A stretch of DNA of 64,000 nucleotides from Siderastrea radians (taxonomy: Eukaryota; Cnidaria; Anthozoa; Scleractinia; Rhizangiidae): assembly GCA_964017195.1 (NCBI GenBank), contig OZ024894.1:29709325-29773324 (forward strand). The letters run 5' to 3'. The translations under genes and the position numbers were made by a program. The stretch's first letter is position 1. The number at the start of each line of letters is the position of its first letter. Below, piece after piece: positions 11,429 to 22,059 of this stretch. The notes under the pieces are model-generated. The model saw only the letters and a program-made list of their open reading frames with translations, did not search any database and was not told where the DNA came from.

Positions 11429-13680
11429 TACCTTTAACAAATTGACACAAAAGACAAATAAATATGTTAAATTATATACTTATAATAAAAACATATAATT
11501 ACATTAATTATATTTCTTAAAGGGAGAAGGAGATTGTACTGTTGACTAATTGCCATGTTAATAACTGGACAAGACGTGGTTGTTGTACACTGGGGCAACC
11601 CAGGTTCACAAGCAGACAACTTTTCTAGAAAAATATAAGGATTTGTTTGGAACTCAATCGCAGGTTTAGTCAGGAAACTAAAAAATTATGAACAATACGG
11701 TAGCCAATGTTTCCTAAACCGTTAACCTTTCAAAAAGCTTCTTCGTATTACATCAAAATAGAAAATCAAAATGCCTATTTTCGTCCCTTTTTAGGAGAAC
11801 GAATTATTGCGTTCGTATTTCCTGTTTTCTCTTGTCAGAAAAAAATCCTTTCTTTGTATGTCTTGAATAACAATCGGCAAGATGCAAAGGTGAATTGAAG
11901 GTTCCAACACAGAAGTCTATTTTCAGTCACATAGCGAAATCAAACATTGCACCATAAAATATTTATTATGTAATGAAAATCGACTGTACCAACACAAGTA
12001 TAATCACGATATGCTCCTTTAAAAAATCCATTCTAAACTGAAATACATCACAATTTCTCTTCAATTTACCTGATCATATTAAACATTACTGAGCGTGAAA
12101 TCATTGTTGATAAACTGGACACTACCGTGTGGCACTAAATTTTTGCGGGTTCGAGCAAAAAAAGTTCCAGCAAAAAAATTCCCGCAAAAATTTTATACGC
12201 AAAAATTTACTTTCAGTATTGTCGAAATTATATACAAGCGTCGCCTTTTACACTTTACTTTATCCGTCTCTTTAGTTCACAAACAAAACGAAGTTAGAAA
12301 CAAAACATTCAAAAATAAAACGACGTCGCAGTCGGTACTCTACAAGTATTTAGCTCAGTGTTAAAAGCTTTAAAGAAAAGAAGGTACTCAATTGATTAGC
12401 TGATTGACGGGTTATCCGTCTGCATGCTTTTTACCAGTATTCCATTCAGTTATTTGTACTGAAAAAAAACGAGAATTTTATAATTCCAAATAGAAGGCAA
12501 CTTCCCGAAAATCACAAAAAGTAATTCCCAGCAAGAAAAAAAAACTTTTATGGCCAGAATCCCGGACATTTGAGCCCACGCAGCAGTACGCGGCTTCCTC
12601 CAAAATAGCAGAAAAACCAGCATGGCGGCTGGCTGAAAGGCGTGCAGGCACCCAGATCGACTATTTACAACTGAACTCTTTTTCGTCTGTCGTTTTGTTC
12701 GACACTGCCCGCAAGAAATATAAAAGGGAGAAACTATACGACGTTGAAAGAATTATACAGCTGCGAAAGAAACAATATGTAAGATTTTCTGAATATATGC
12801 ACTTGACTTTTTATAATGAAAGGCTGATTTAATTAATCTTACTCAGACCTTGCGTTTTATAGACAATATCAGTTCGCTGTGGATTAGGAGTTCTTTTCCC
12901 TAAATTTTCAGCGGTCAAAACTCTTCAAAAGGTCAGACATTATTTTCAGTATACTTAAATGAAAATCTGTAACTCGATTCTCTAACTAAAATTCCTGCCA
13001 ACTTGCGCGAGAGGTAAAATATGCAAACTTTAGCGCGCTGACCAGCCTGATTGTTTAACCACTAGCCCCAGTTCTAAACAGAGTTTTAAGGCCTGGTTTC
13101 TAATCTTTATTTTGATACCAAACATGGCGGGTAAGTGAAGGAGATGCTGCAAAAAGCCTAGTTTTTTTCTTTGTGTAAAATCGAGTTTCCACTCGCGCAC
13201 TTCGGCAGGTCACGCTGGAATGGTTTTCCTTTTGTATCTTCATATATCCGTGTTTTCATCGTCAAAGTGGACGCTGTTAATCGTTTTAAATCTCCCTGAA
13301 AATCGCTGTGTATGTGCGACACGATGCCAACTTTAAGGCATGAACTTGGAAAAATAGACCACTTGAACAGAAACTTGTCCAGCTGCAGTGGAGGACTGCG
13401 CTTCATAAATTTCCCACAGAAAATAGATGGGCAATTAAGAGCGCAAGAACGGCTAAAAACACGCTTAAAATGGACTGTGTTACCGACCTGGTAAAGATAT
13501 GTATTTTGTATAGTGGGATTGAAGATGTTTTCACCTGGTCGATTCCAACTTGGAAACTTATCCATTTACGCTAGAAGTTATCATAAACTCAAAGATTAGT
13601 TTTCACCTCATACATTTCACCCAGCTCGCTATTTTCCCCACTTCATAGCACTAATAAAAAAGCTGTGAAAGAGGTAGCAC
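11429..13680. other. Intronic/intergenic, no gene recognised
   Basis: The sequence is AT-rich, with no coding pattern I could support. If the signal-peptide exon at 19.9 kb belongs to the lectin receptor, this is part of a long first or second intron. At least one connecting exon (phase 1 to 0) remains unidentified between 11.4 and 19.9 kb. Confidence 0.4.
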
Positions 13681-14060
13681 TTGAAAAAAATGGCTGATGG
13701 TGCTCGTAAAATTCATGCGTTTGAGCCAGATTTTGAGGAGTTTATTGTCAAGTGTGGGGTTTCATGTGATGGAACATGGCAGAGACATTGGGAGCGTGTT
13801 ACTATAGGTGATTTTGTGGATGCTGAAGTACTCCCACTGGGTATTTATGATGAGGCAGCACATTTTAACATTGGATCCCAGGATTTTCTTAAAATATTTG
13901 ACAAGCATAGAATCTCTCCTGGAGAATTTCGCATAATTGACGAGTGAACAGTCATTCATTAGTTCGAGTTGCTAAAGCCAACTATAAGGAGCGACCAGAA
14001 AATGGGTCAAGGAAAAGATTGTTTCGAAAGAAAAGAAAGGACAAGATGACAAGTCACAGG
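13681..14060 (+). pseudogene. Mutator-like transposase remnant (possible)
   Basis: An 88-codon frame contains CGVSCDGTWQRHW. Mutator-like transposases have a comparable V-S-x-D-G-T-W-Q block around a catalytic Asp. It then runs into a segment (DKHRISPGEF) and, after a stop, a Lys/Arg-rich tail in another frame. The flow resembles the start and end of a transposase joined by an internal deletion. The assignment rests on the short motif only. Confidence 0.35.
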
Positions 14061-14209
14061 AAAAAAAAAAAGGAAAAAAAAAAGAAGAGAAAAAAGAGGG
14101 TGATACCTATGGATCTGGTACATTTTAATATACACATCGGTGAAATAGCCTCAAACTGGCAATCGATACTGTTTATGTTCAGCATACAACCTGTTTCTAA
14201 AGTTAAGAT

Positions 14210-15307
14210 TTAAGGTGATTCCATTCAATTGCATTGCGCATTCTTTCTGCGCATCATTTTTGCGTGATTAGCGCGCGTTCGAGCGCGCGCACCTTCGGAA
14301 CTTGCAGGGTTTCTATGAAAGCAGAGCAATTTAGAGAAATAACAGGTCGTTTTCTCCTAAACGAGCTCGGTTGCCAAGTACTATATATGGCTATGTCGAT
14401 TAAAAGAGCACCCCCCCCCCCTTTTTTGAATAATTTCTTGCTTTATTTTAAACACATTATTTATGAAGTAGAAAACAATGCCTCTACTGTGCAAAAGAAA
14501 TGGGAACCCTTTCTGCCCTATATAAATCTTTAGATTTGAGTCTAAAACTTAATCTAATATACTATACTTTCTCTACAGTTATGAAAACCTCCTGTGCCTT
14601 TACCCAAGGAAAAAGAAAAAAATTACAATATGTATAGCCTTTGCTAGTTGCTTTTCGTCTGCTTTTTCCTCCAAATTGCTTGCTTGCTTGTTGTTTTTTT
14701 TTCTTTTTTCTCACTTTTTTGGTTAGAATTAGTTTAAATAGTTTTTTCCCCTTTATATTACTTTTGTCACTTTGTAAATTTGTATTATCTCTGTTAAAAA
14801 AAAAGAAAAAAAAGTTCTGTGACCCCATTTTTAATACGTAAATTCAAATGGTACACGGTCAAGTACAATATATCGCGATTTCAAGAAAAGTTACAAATTC
14901 TGCTTTGAGATATTTTTATTTTAATGCGGAAAAGAACACGTCTTTTGGTACAGTAGGGTATGTACGCACGCGGCAAATTCTTTAATTTTTTTCATATCCT
15001 CAATTCCTGTTCAACTAAAATAGTATACAATGCAAGATAAATGTCTATTTTGTTGAACTGCTCCAATATTTCAGTACAAGCAATGACTTCTTAAAGTAAT
15101 TACAGTTCTCATTTCTGATTACTAGGTTTTCTTAGGAAACCCTGCGGATCGTATAGTTGCTATCAGCGGCTATCTATGTTGTGCCAAAACAAGCTCGGTG
15201 ACCCCTAATTTTTATTGCATTTTTGAAATATTCTAAACATAATTATCAGTTGGACCAAGTCTTAGAAAATTTTAAATATTCCTTCTATTTCGATAGAATC
15301 ACCTTAA
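14210..15307. mobile_element. Candidate non-autonomous transposon with TTAAGGTGATTC ends
   Basis: TTAAGGTGATTC at 14210 and its exact complement GAATCACCTTAA ending at 15307 bound a 1.1-kb AT-rich segment with no coding sequence. TTAA at both edges could be a target duplication or part of the termini. Confidence 0.5.
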
Positions 15308-15808
15308 AACTTATTTTCCTCAACTGCGCAAATTTCAGATCTTGGCGGACTGCTGAATAGGATATCTCAATGATTACTTGCCTGATTCACACCAAACTTA
15401 CACAGTTATTCCCCTAAAAAAGGTGTTGATACCGTTGTCATCTCATAGTTATTTTATTGTTTGGTATCTTGAACCCTTTAGTCATTTAAAAACTGACATA
15501 TAATGGATAAATTAATTGTTTCAAACCCAACATATATAACATTTTAGAGTTTCACAACATAGAACTATTATTTAAGTTTTCATGGGTGTTTTTTTTTTGT
15601 TAAAAGGTTGTATGTTTGTTGAGGTGTCTTTTTAAGGGCAGTTGCCACTATAATAATTGTTCCTTGGCTAAACCCCCAAAGTTAAAGTTGTCGTCAAAGA
15701 GGAAACACTTTCTCGGTGGAGACACTTGGAAAGTAGTGCCCTTAGTAAGCACATTTATAGATCCATGTGGTACATCGTCGGGAAATTTGAATGTTTCAGG
15801 CCTTTTCG

Positions 15809-16939
15809 TAGCCTGAGAAAACAGCGGACGTTTCGCGAGGTCACCACTTGAACCCCACCAAAACGACGTCTGAGTTACGAGCGCAGAAATCCCATACTGA
15901 TGACGTGAACTACCCAGATCTTGGTAGTGCTTCTGATTGGTTGTGCCGCGAGGGAATTTTCTTTCTAGCGGGAGCTGCTTCGGAGCTCCCTACTTATAGA
16001 AATGGGATTTGTAATATAAAACCATGCGACTCAATTTTTGTGGTCATCACGTCATTCAAACCGTACGTTGTCGCAACATGCTTCATGTAGTATGTTTGAA
16101 GTGTCCTTGAATGCTCAAGTGTTTATGCTGGAGAAAAATGGCGGACTAGCGGCGGACTAATAAACGCTTCAGTCTAAACACCCTTCTTTAACTTGCTTGA
16201 GGCTTTAAATAGAAAGGACGTACTTTCATGGACCTCCGTTAAGATAAGATGATGTTATAACGGGGTAAAGAGCATTATTCCATACGACTGGAAACTGACG
16301 AGAAGCAGAATTCGGATGGCCTGTTATCACGGGAGAAGTTTCACGCGGAAAGGGTTACCTCACTTTAAATACATGTCATCAGAGCCAACTTCCTAGAATA
16401 TTGTGTAAGTTGAAAGATTCAGTAAACGCCTTGACAAAGCTCTATCACATGACTCTATCTCTGCATTTCCACTTCAATTTGAGCTGCGAATGTAAAGATT
16501 GGCCACAAATTGGCCATCTCATTGCCGGAGACTAAACTGAAATTTCATTGACACCACCTTTTTTCATTTCAAGTTTAACGTGCTTTAATATTTTTTTTAT
16601 GCCAGTTCATACAGATACAAATTAAGAGTAAGCCAGTGATAACTAGCTTTTATCCAACCGTAACACTAGGATAGTAGCCACTTGGGTATTTACATTTGAT
16701 CTAGAACTCTATTCAGAGACTATGCATCAAGTTATAAAATAATGTAGGACTCTTTACAGCAGCGGGTTAGGGCAGCTCCGCTGTTAGACTAGCCTATCTA
16801 TATATTATCAAGCAGAAACACTACCAAGATCTGGGTAGTGCACGTCATCAGTATGAAATTTCTGCGCTCGTTACCCAGACGTCGTTTTGCGAGGGCTCAA
16901 GTGGCTACCTCGCGAAACGTCGGCTGTTTTCTCAGGGTA
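15809..16939. mobile_element. MULE-like non-autonomous transposon, 9-bp target duplication
   Basis: Inverted terminal repeats of about 130 bp flank a 1.13-kb segment. The left arm starts TAGCCTGAGAAAACAGC and the right arm ends with the near-complement finishing CTCAGGGTA. The 9-bp direct repeat GCCTTTTCG sits outside both ends (15800-15808 and 16940-16948). Long inverted repeats plus a 9-bp duplication are the Mutator signature. The interior holds no transposase. Confidence 0.8.
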
Positions 16940-17516
16940 GCCTTTTCGGAAATAGATGAGTTAATAGGACTTGAGGTAAAGTTAGCGACTTAAGGCATCT
17001 CAAGGAGGTAGAAAGGACTTAAATAAGGCAATTTTGCAAGAAAAATGTCTCAAATCTTAACTGTCCGGAATAAAAACATGTCAGCCTGTGTTTTATTTTG
17101 TCTTGTCTTAATATTTTGAAGCGGAAAGGCTTCCTGATAAAACCTACCGTTTGTTCAATTTTAGTGATTGAAGTGACGATCGATGAAAGAAATTAATTGT
17201 AAACACAACGTTCAATGCTTAAATTTCTCATTTCTTTTTCTGCACAGTTTCTTCAAACAATTTTTACCCTTTGTAGACGACGCTGTTAGTGACGCTGTTG
17301 GAATTTCTGCTTAATTCAAATTCGCTGCCAAGTGATTTTTCTTGTCTATTTTTCTCGCCGGGTTGCTGGCGAGGAAAAACTTCCAGCTCACTTTGTTCAT
17401 TTTGTTGTTGAGTGTTCATTGTCCATATTTGGTCACAGCAGGTATATGAGCTGATAGCCTGGTTCCGTTCAGCCAATCAGAATGGTAGAAATCCAATATA
17501 CCTAGTCCAGTTTTTA

Positions 17517-17550
<34 letters not shown>

Positions 17551-17557
<7 letters not shown>

Positions 17558-17660
17558 CGAAAATTATTCCAGGCTCCAGATGTATTTCATCGCTTTATTG
17601 CTTTATTGCAATAAAGCGATGAAATAAATCTGAAGCCTGGAATAATTTTCGTTATAATAT
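17551..17660. repeat. Near-perfect 50-bp-arm palindrome
   Basis: The arm beginning ATTATAACGAAAATTATTCC is complementary to the sequence ending at 17660, with only a few mismatches and a short spacer CTTTATTG. It sits directly after a TA-dinucleotide tract (17521-17550). It would extrude or fold as a long hairpin and may be a minimal foldback element. Confidence 0.8.
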
Positions 17661-17719
17661 TTACTGCTCCTGAAAAGTTGAGCGCTCTCTGAAAACCATT
17701 CTACACATTAGCAGATTGA

Positions 17720-17721
<2 letters not shown>

Positions 17722-17790
<69 letters not shown>
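17722..17790. repeat. TA-dinucleotide microsatellite
   Basis: A pure AT/TA run of about 68 bases, downstream of the palindrome at 17551-17660. The Tyr-Ile peptide read through it is not a gene. Confidence 0.95.
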
Positions 17791-17791
<1 letters not shown>

Positions 17792-18384
17792 AGTTTAGGC
17801 AAGGAAAAAAAGCTGGTGTTTTGGACCTCCAGCGAAGCAATATTGGACGTGCTTTGTACCTTTACAATTTCTTTCTGTTTTAGCGTGGCCATATTTCGTG
17901 CTAACACGTTTGTGTTAGCACGTGGAGTCTCCAGAAGTGAAACTATTATATCTAGATACTTATCAGGCGTGACATTACTCCGTGGTACTTTCCACTTTGG
18001 TTTTGGTGAAGTTTTCAGATGCTCTCACGAGTCCTCATTTTTCTATGATCTCTTCGTAGACTTGTAAGAGCTTTTCTGAGTGTTCTAACAAACAGAGCAG
18101 TTCCGAGGCTGTGGATAATTTCGAGCGGTTCAAGCCTTATCTAACAGAAGATTGAAAGTTTGTCCATATGGCTATAATTCACAATCTGCCAGCAGAACAC
18201 AGAAGTAACAGATCGAGAAAAGCAAAATGCGAGAAACGTAAATTCGCAGACCACAAGAACCAGTTCCTTTACACTATTTTTTTAAATAAGAACGCGTAAA
18301 ATTCGGCTGAGCCTGAGGATGTTCTCATTTTAGCCCATACATTTTCTTAAATTTTTGGGCAAATCTCAGCCTCAACTCTCATAA

Positions 18385-19417
18385 CACGGCGGGGCCAAAC
18401 CACCCCCCAAATGGGTCATTTAGACTAATTTTGCTTCTTTTTCATATTTCTTTTCCAAACTTGGCAAAAAACCTTGGGTTGTCGCCCAATTTATTTTAAG
18501 TATGAGAATGACTTAAAAAAACCAAATTGTGACGTCATAATGGCTGACGTCACAAAACGAGTTAACTGAAAATTTCAAATTTGAAATAAAAAGTTATGTC
18601 ATCTGAAAGAACTTGGCAAGGGGAGTAAAATGCTGAAAACCGTACCTCGCTAAGACAAACGTATCTTGAGTTATGGCAATTTAAAGACATTTAAAGTGTC
18701 CCCCCCGGAACCATACTTTTCTTCTAAAAACAACCCTGTTGATCTATTTTGTACAGTTTTTTTCCATGCAAGCTAATAATCTGGTAAAATGGACTTCTTG
18801 TTGTTCCAAAAAATCGTATCATTTTAGATTTTAAGTTTTCGGCTTGAAAACGATAATATTAGCAAGAGCATAATTGATCACGTGACACTTAATTACGTCA
18901 CAAAACTGGTTTGGGGGCTCTAGCTCTGGCAGGAAAAAAATTTTCCGAGTTTTTCTTTTTCATTTAGCTTCCGTCATTTAAGACATCTTATCTGCAACTT
19001 AAATGGTGTCGTTGACGCAACAAAACAACACTTAAATTCAAACGTATTACACAAGGGGGGGACCCTATTTTGAGACTGTGAAATTTTCAAAATCTAAAAT
19101 GCCATATCTCATCCATTATTTATCACATCGACAAACGGTTTTCAGCATTCAACTCCTCTTGACGTGTTCTTTCTAAAACACCAGAAAAAAATTAGAAATT
19201 CTAAAATTTTATTTTAGAGAATAATATGACGTCACCAATTATGACGTCATAATTTGACATTTGGCATCACCATTCATGTCAAATTGTTTGGCACAAAGAC
19301 CCATATCAAATTACCAAGTTTGGTAAAGAAATGATGAAAAGTAACAAAATTATTAAAAATTAACCAAAAAATGGGACATTTCATGACCCATTTGGGGGGT
19401 GGTTTGGCCCCACCGTG
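18385..19417. mobile_element. Non-autonomous element with CACGG-GGGGCCAAACC ends
   Basis: The left terminus CACGGCGGGGCCAAACC, continuing through CCCCCCAAATGGGTCAT, is the inverted match of the right terminus that ends GGTTTGGCCCCACCGTG at 19417. The terminal repeat is about 35 bp and the element 1033 bp. No target duplication is obvious. The interior has several TGACGTCA-rich stretches but no open frame. Confidence 0.65.
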
Positions 19418-19871
19418 AAAAATGGTTCTTATAAGCAAATAATAATAAATAATAATAAAAAAAAGAGTGTAATTCCAAGCAAGAAGAGACTCTTGCGAAA
19501 CCAATTTCCTTGGTATTTAGAAAGCAAAAGAAAAGATCAACGAGCTGAACAAGTCTCCATTATCGACAAAAACTGTAAAGCTTGCTGACAAGATCGAAAC
19601 TGGTGTGCTCTCGGTTAAAAAGCCTTTACGTTATGTTTTTTAGAGAAAGACAGACTTACCTATACGTAGGTTTTACGGTAGATTCGTCTAACTTAACTAC
19701 ATGCACGTGTAACTAACACATTCTCAGAATTTCGATGTGATCGTTTTCTAGTTTCGGATTAAGGCAAGAGAAAAATTCAGCGCACGGCTATGAAATTGAA
19801 ATATTTAGTATGGCTGTGGAAGTGAAATGTTCAGTCTATCTATGGCTTTGGTATTAGTATACGTCCCTTAC

Positions 19872-19941
19872 CAGTGCTCACTTGTATACTGAAGATTATA
19901 AAAAGAATCTCCGCTATCACGATAAGGTATAGTTTCTCCAT
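19872..19941 (-). CDS. Candidate signal-peptide exon
   Basis: On the minus strand an ATG at 19941-19939 opens 23 codons with a short charged start (MEKLY) and a hydrophobic core (LIVIAEILFIIFSI). The exon ends at a strong donor CACTG|GTAAGG (GT at 19871-19870) in phase 1. This is how the first exon of a secreted or membrane protein looks. It lies upstream of the lectin exon on the same strand, so it may be exon 1 of that receptor. An intermediate exon is needed to fix the phase. Confidence 0.5.
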
Positions 19942-20469
19942 CGTAGTAATAAACTGTTCATCAGCGAACAAGCTTTTGTGACATCAAAATCAAAATACAC
20001 ACAGCTGATAGAAGTCTCAACAATTTAGAGTAGCGTTTCAGAGATACGGCTTTGTTATACTTGATACGCACTGTCACGGTGTGGGTTGGCTGTCCAGAAT
20101 GAAACAAAAAAAGTAATGGGTTGGCTGAGAAATGACGAGATCATGGGACTTATAAATGACCAACGTAGATACTCTTCCGCTCTTAGACGCAATTATAATT
20201 TTTTCATTAGAGCGAGACAATAAGTTATTACTGAAGAAAGGCCAAATTGTGGCTTTCGTATATCATTACAATTACAATTAGTATAGTTATATAACTAGCA
20301 GTAACCAATGGTTAGGAAGTAAGCGAAAAGATGTGGATTGGGAGATGCGATTAATGTTGAGAATCGCTGTTTAATAATTGAATAGTAGGTAGCTGAATAG
20401 TAGGTTATTAAATAATTGTGTTGCATGAAATGTTGAATGCGAGTACCCTTTTAGGCCCAGTGTCAAAAG

Positions 20470-21115
20470 AAGAAATCGCAGCCTGCGAACACAGACGTAT
20501 TTCCGGCTGTCGTTTCTCTCCAGCGAAAAGAACGTCTGCCGGACCCAGCTGGAAAGAGATTTCTGTGACGTAGCAACTTTTGTTTTCACGCTGAAACTCG
20601 AGTGTTTCCAGTGCGCCTAATAAAGCGCTAAGTTTATTCACCAGGGCCCGGTTGTTCGAAAGCCGGTTAACGCTAACATGGGATTAAAATTTAACCAAGG
20701 TTCCTGCTTCTCTTATTTCAAAAGAGTTTTCATAACAAATTCCAAGTGACCTTTTGAAAGCAACCAAAATCAAAGTGTAGGGCAAAAAAGATTTATAGGA
20801 ATCGGTATCGTTTGGCTATAAAATGAACTTCAAAATGAAGCTAATCCTGGGTTAGCTCAACCTTGCTTTGAACAACTGGGCCCAGAAGTTAATTTTCTTA
20901 CAACCGTGACTGTCTTCGAAAATAAATTCTACAGCGACGGAATAATTCAGTAGTCGTATAGAGCAGTTCTTTAATTTGAATTTTGCGTTTCATTAAGATC
21001 GATAGAGTACATATTCGCTGATAGCCTGCGACCGCAGTCGTGTTTCCGGCTTTCGTTTCTCTCCGCCGAAAAATAGCGTCTGCGGAGCCCATAAACTATT
21101 TCTGTGACGTAGCGT
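20470..21115. repeat. Two diverged copies of a dispersed repeat around a MITE
   Basis: The block containing TTTCCGGCTGTCGTTTCTCTCC near 20470-20585 recurs in diverged form at about 21020-21115. It occurs again in inverse orientation at 25228-25285. All copies carry the CCTGCG...GACG...TTTCCGGC pattern. It is a dispersed non-coding repeat family. Confidence 0.6.
20644..20883. mobile_element. 240-bp MITE with GGGCCCGGTTGTTC ends
   Basis: GGGCCCGGTTGTTCGAAAG at the left is matched by CTTTGAACAACTGGGCCC at the right. Inner inverted matches (GGTTAACGC / GGGTTAGC) extend the stem. The size and lack of coding fit a miniature inverted-repeat element. Confidence 0.7.
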
Positions 21116-21119
21116 ATGA

Positions 21120-21435
21120 AGTCAGATCCGAGTCAAAATTGGTCTTTCGACTCGTCGATCCGTTATCCCGGGTTGTCTCCTTATCTACTGAGTTCGACGC
21201 GTCGACTTTCCAGATCGTATCGGCGTTAATTGCTCCTATTCGTCTCGTCGCCACCGAGTTTGTCTCGTCAACTCCCCAGATCGACTCGTCATGAGTTTCT
21301 TCATTTGGACTCGTCGCCACCGAGTTCGTCTCGTCGACTCCTGAGAGCGTCCCATTATGCATCACTTAACCTTCGACTCGTCGAGTACCGAGTTCGTCTC
21401 GTCAACCCCTGGAGATCGACTCGTCGTGTGTTAAT
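21120..21435. repeat. Imperfect CTCGTCGACTC minisatellite
   Basis: Units resembling CACCGAGTTCGTCTCGTCGA followed by spacers recur about every 50-60 bases. The minus strand stays open through it with a repeated GVDETNSVAT peptide, but the pattern is explained by the repeat alone. Confidence 0.6.
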
Positions 21436-21692
21436 TTAGGCCGCTAGATACTGGGTTAAAGTGCGAAGCACATGGTGAGCTTTTAGCAACAAGGGAGGAG
21501 TTAAGGGGAATTTTGGAAAACGCGATCAGTTAAATCGAGACAAAATCGTCATCTCCAGCTACAACAGAAAATAATCAGCAGCCAACAAGCTAAATTCAAA
21601 TACGATTTCAAGAGCAGAAGCAAACTGGAGGTGAGCCGATACAAAGTGAACTTTTCATTCTTAACATAATTGCACATGTAGTTAATGTTAAT

Positions 21693-22059
21693 AATCAAGA
21701 GAAAATAAGGGGACAGAGAGGGACACTGCCAGCCCAGGCTTTGGGATATGTCAAGTTCGGCAAAGTTATTTTTAGACGGCCATTAGAAGCGGAAGTCTGT
21801 TTTCTGGACGTCCGCGTAAAGGCAACCTCGATCTGGCGTTTGAAGAATCATTCAAAATTTTGCTTGTAATGGCGGACCAAGTGGTGTTACGTTTTGTCGA
21901 TGAAAACGACTTCGAAAAACAAGGGAAATGGTATTTATGCGGACGTTTCGGGAAACAGACTTCCGTTGAAAAGCCAGTCTATAAATAACTTTTGTGGAAT
22001 TGACATATCCCAGCCAACGCCCTCAGAGTCACTCTCTGTCCCCTTATTTTCTCTTGATT
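21693..22059. mobile_element. Foldback element, about 367 bp
   Basis: The left AATCAAGAGAAAATAAGGGG and the right CCCCTTATTTTCTCTTGATT are exact complements. Complementary blocks continue inwards (GGATATGTCAA / TTGACATATCC; ACGTCCGCG / GCGGACGT), so almost the whole element is inverted repeat with a short unique centre near 21850-21900. Confidence 0.75.

Noticed and set aside
17722..18067. Minus-strand frame ending in a Tyr-Ile run, plus its plus-strand shadow
   Set aside because: Part is TA microsatellite. The rest lacks splice sites or family features.
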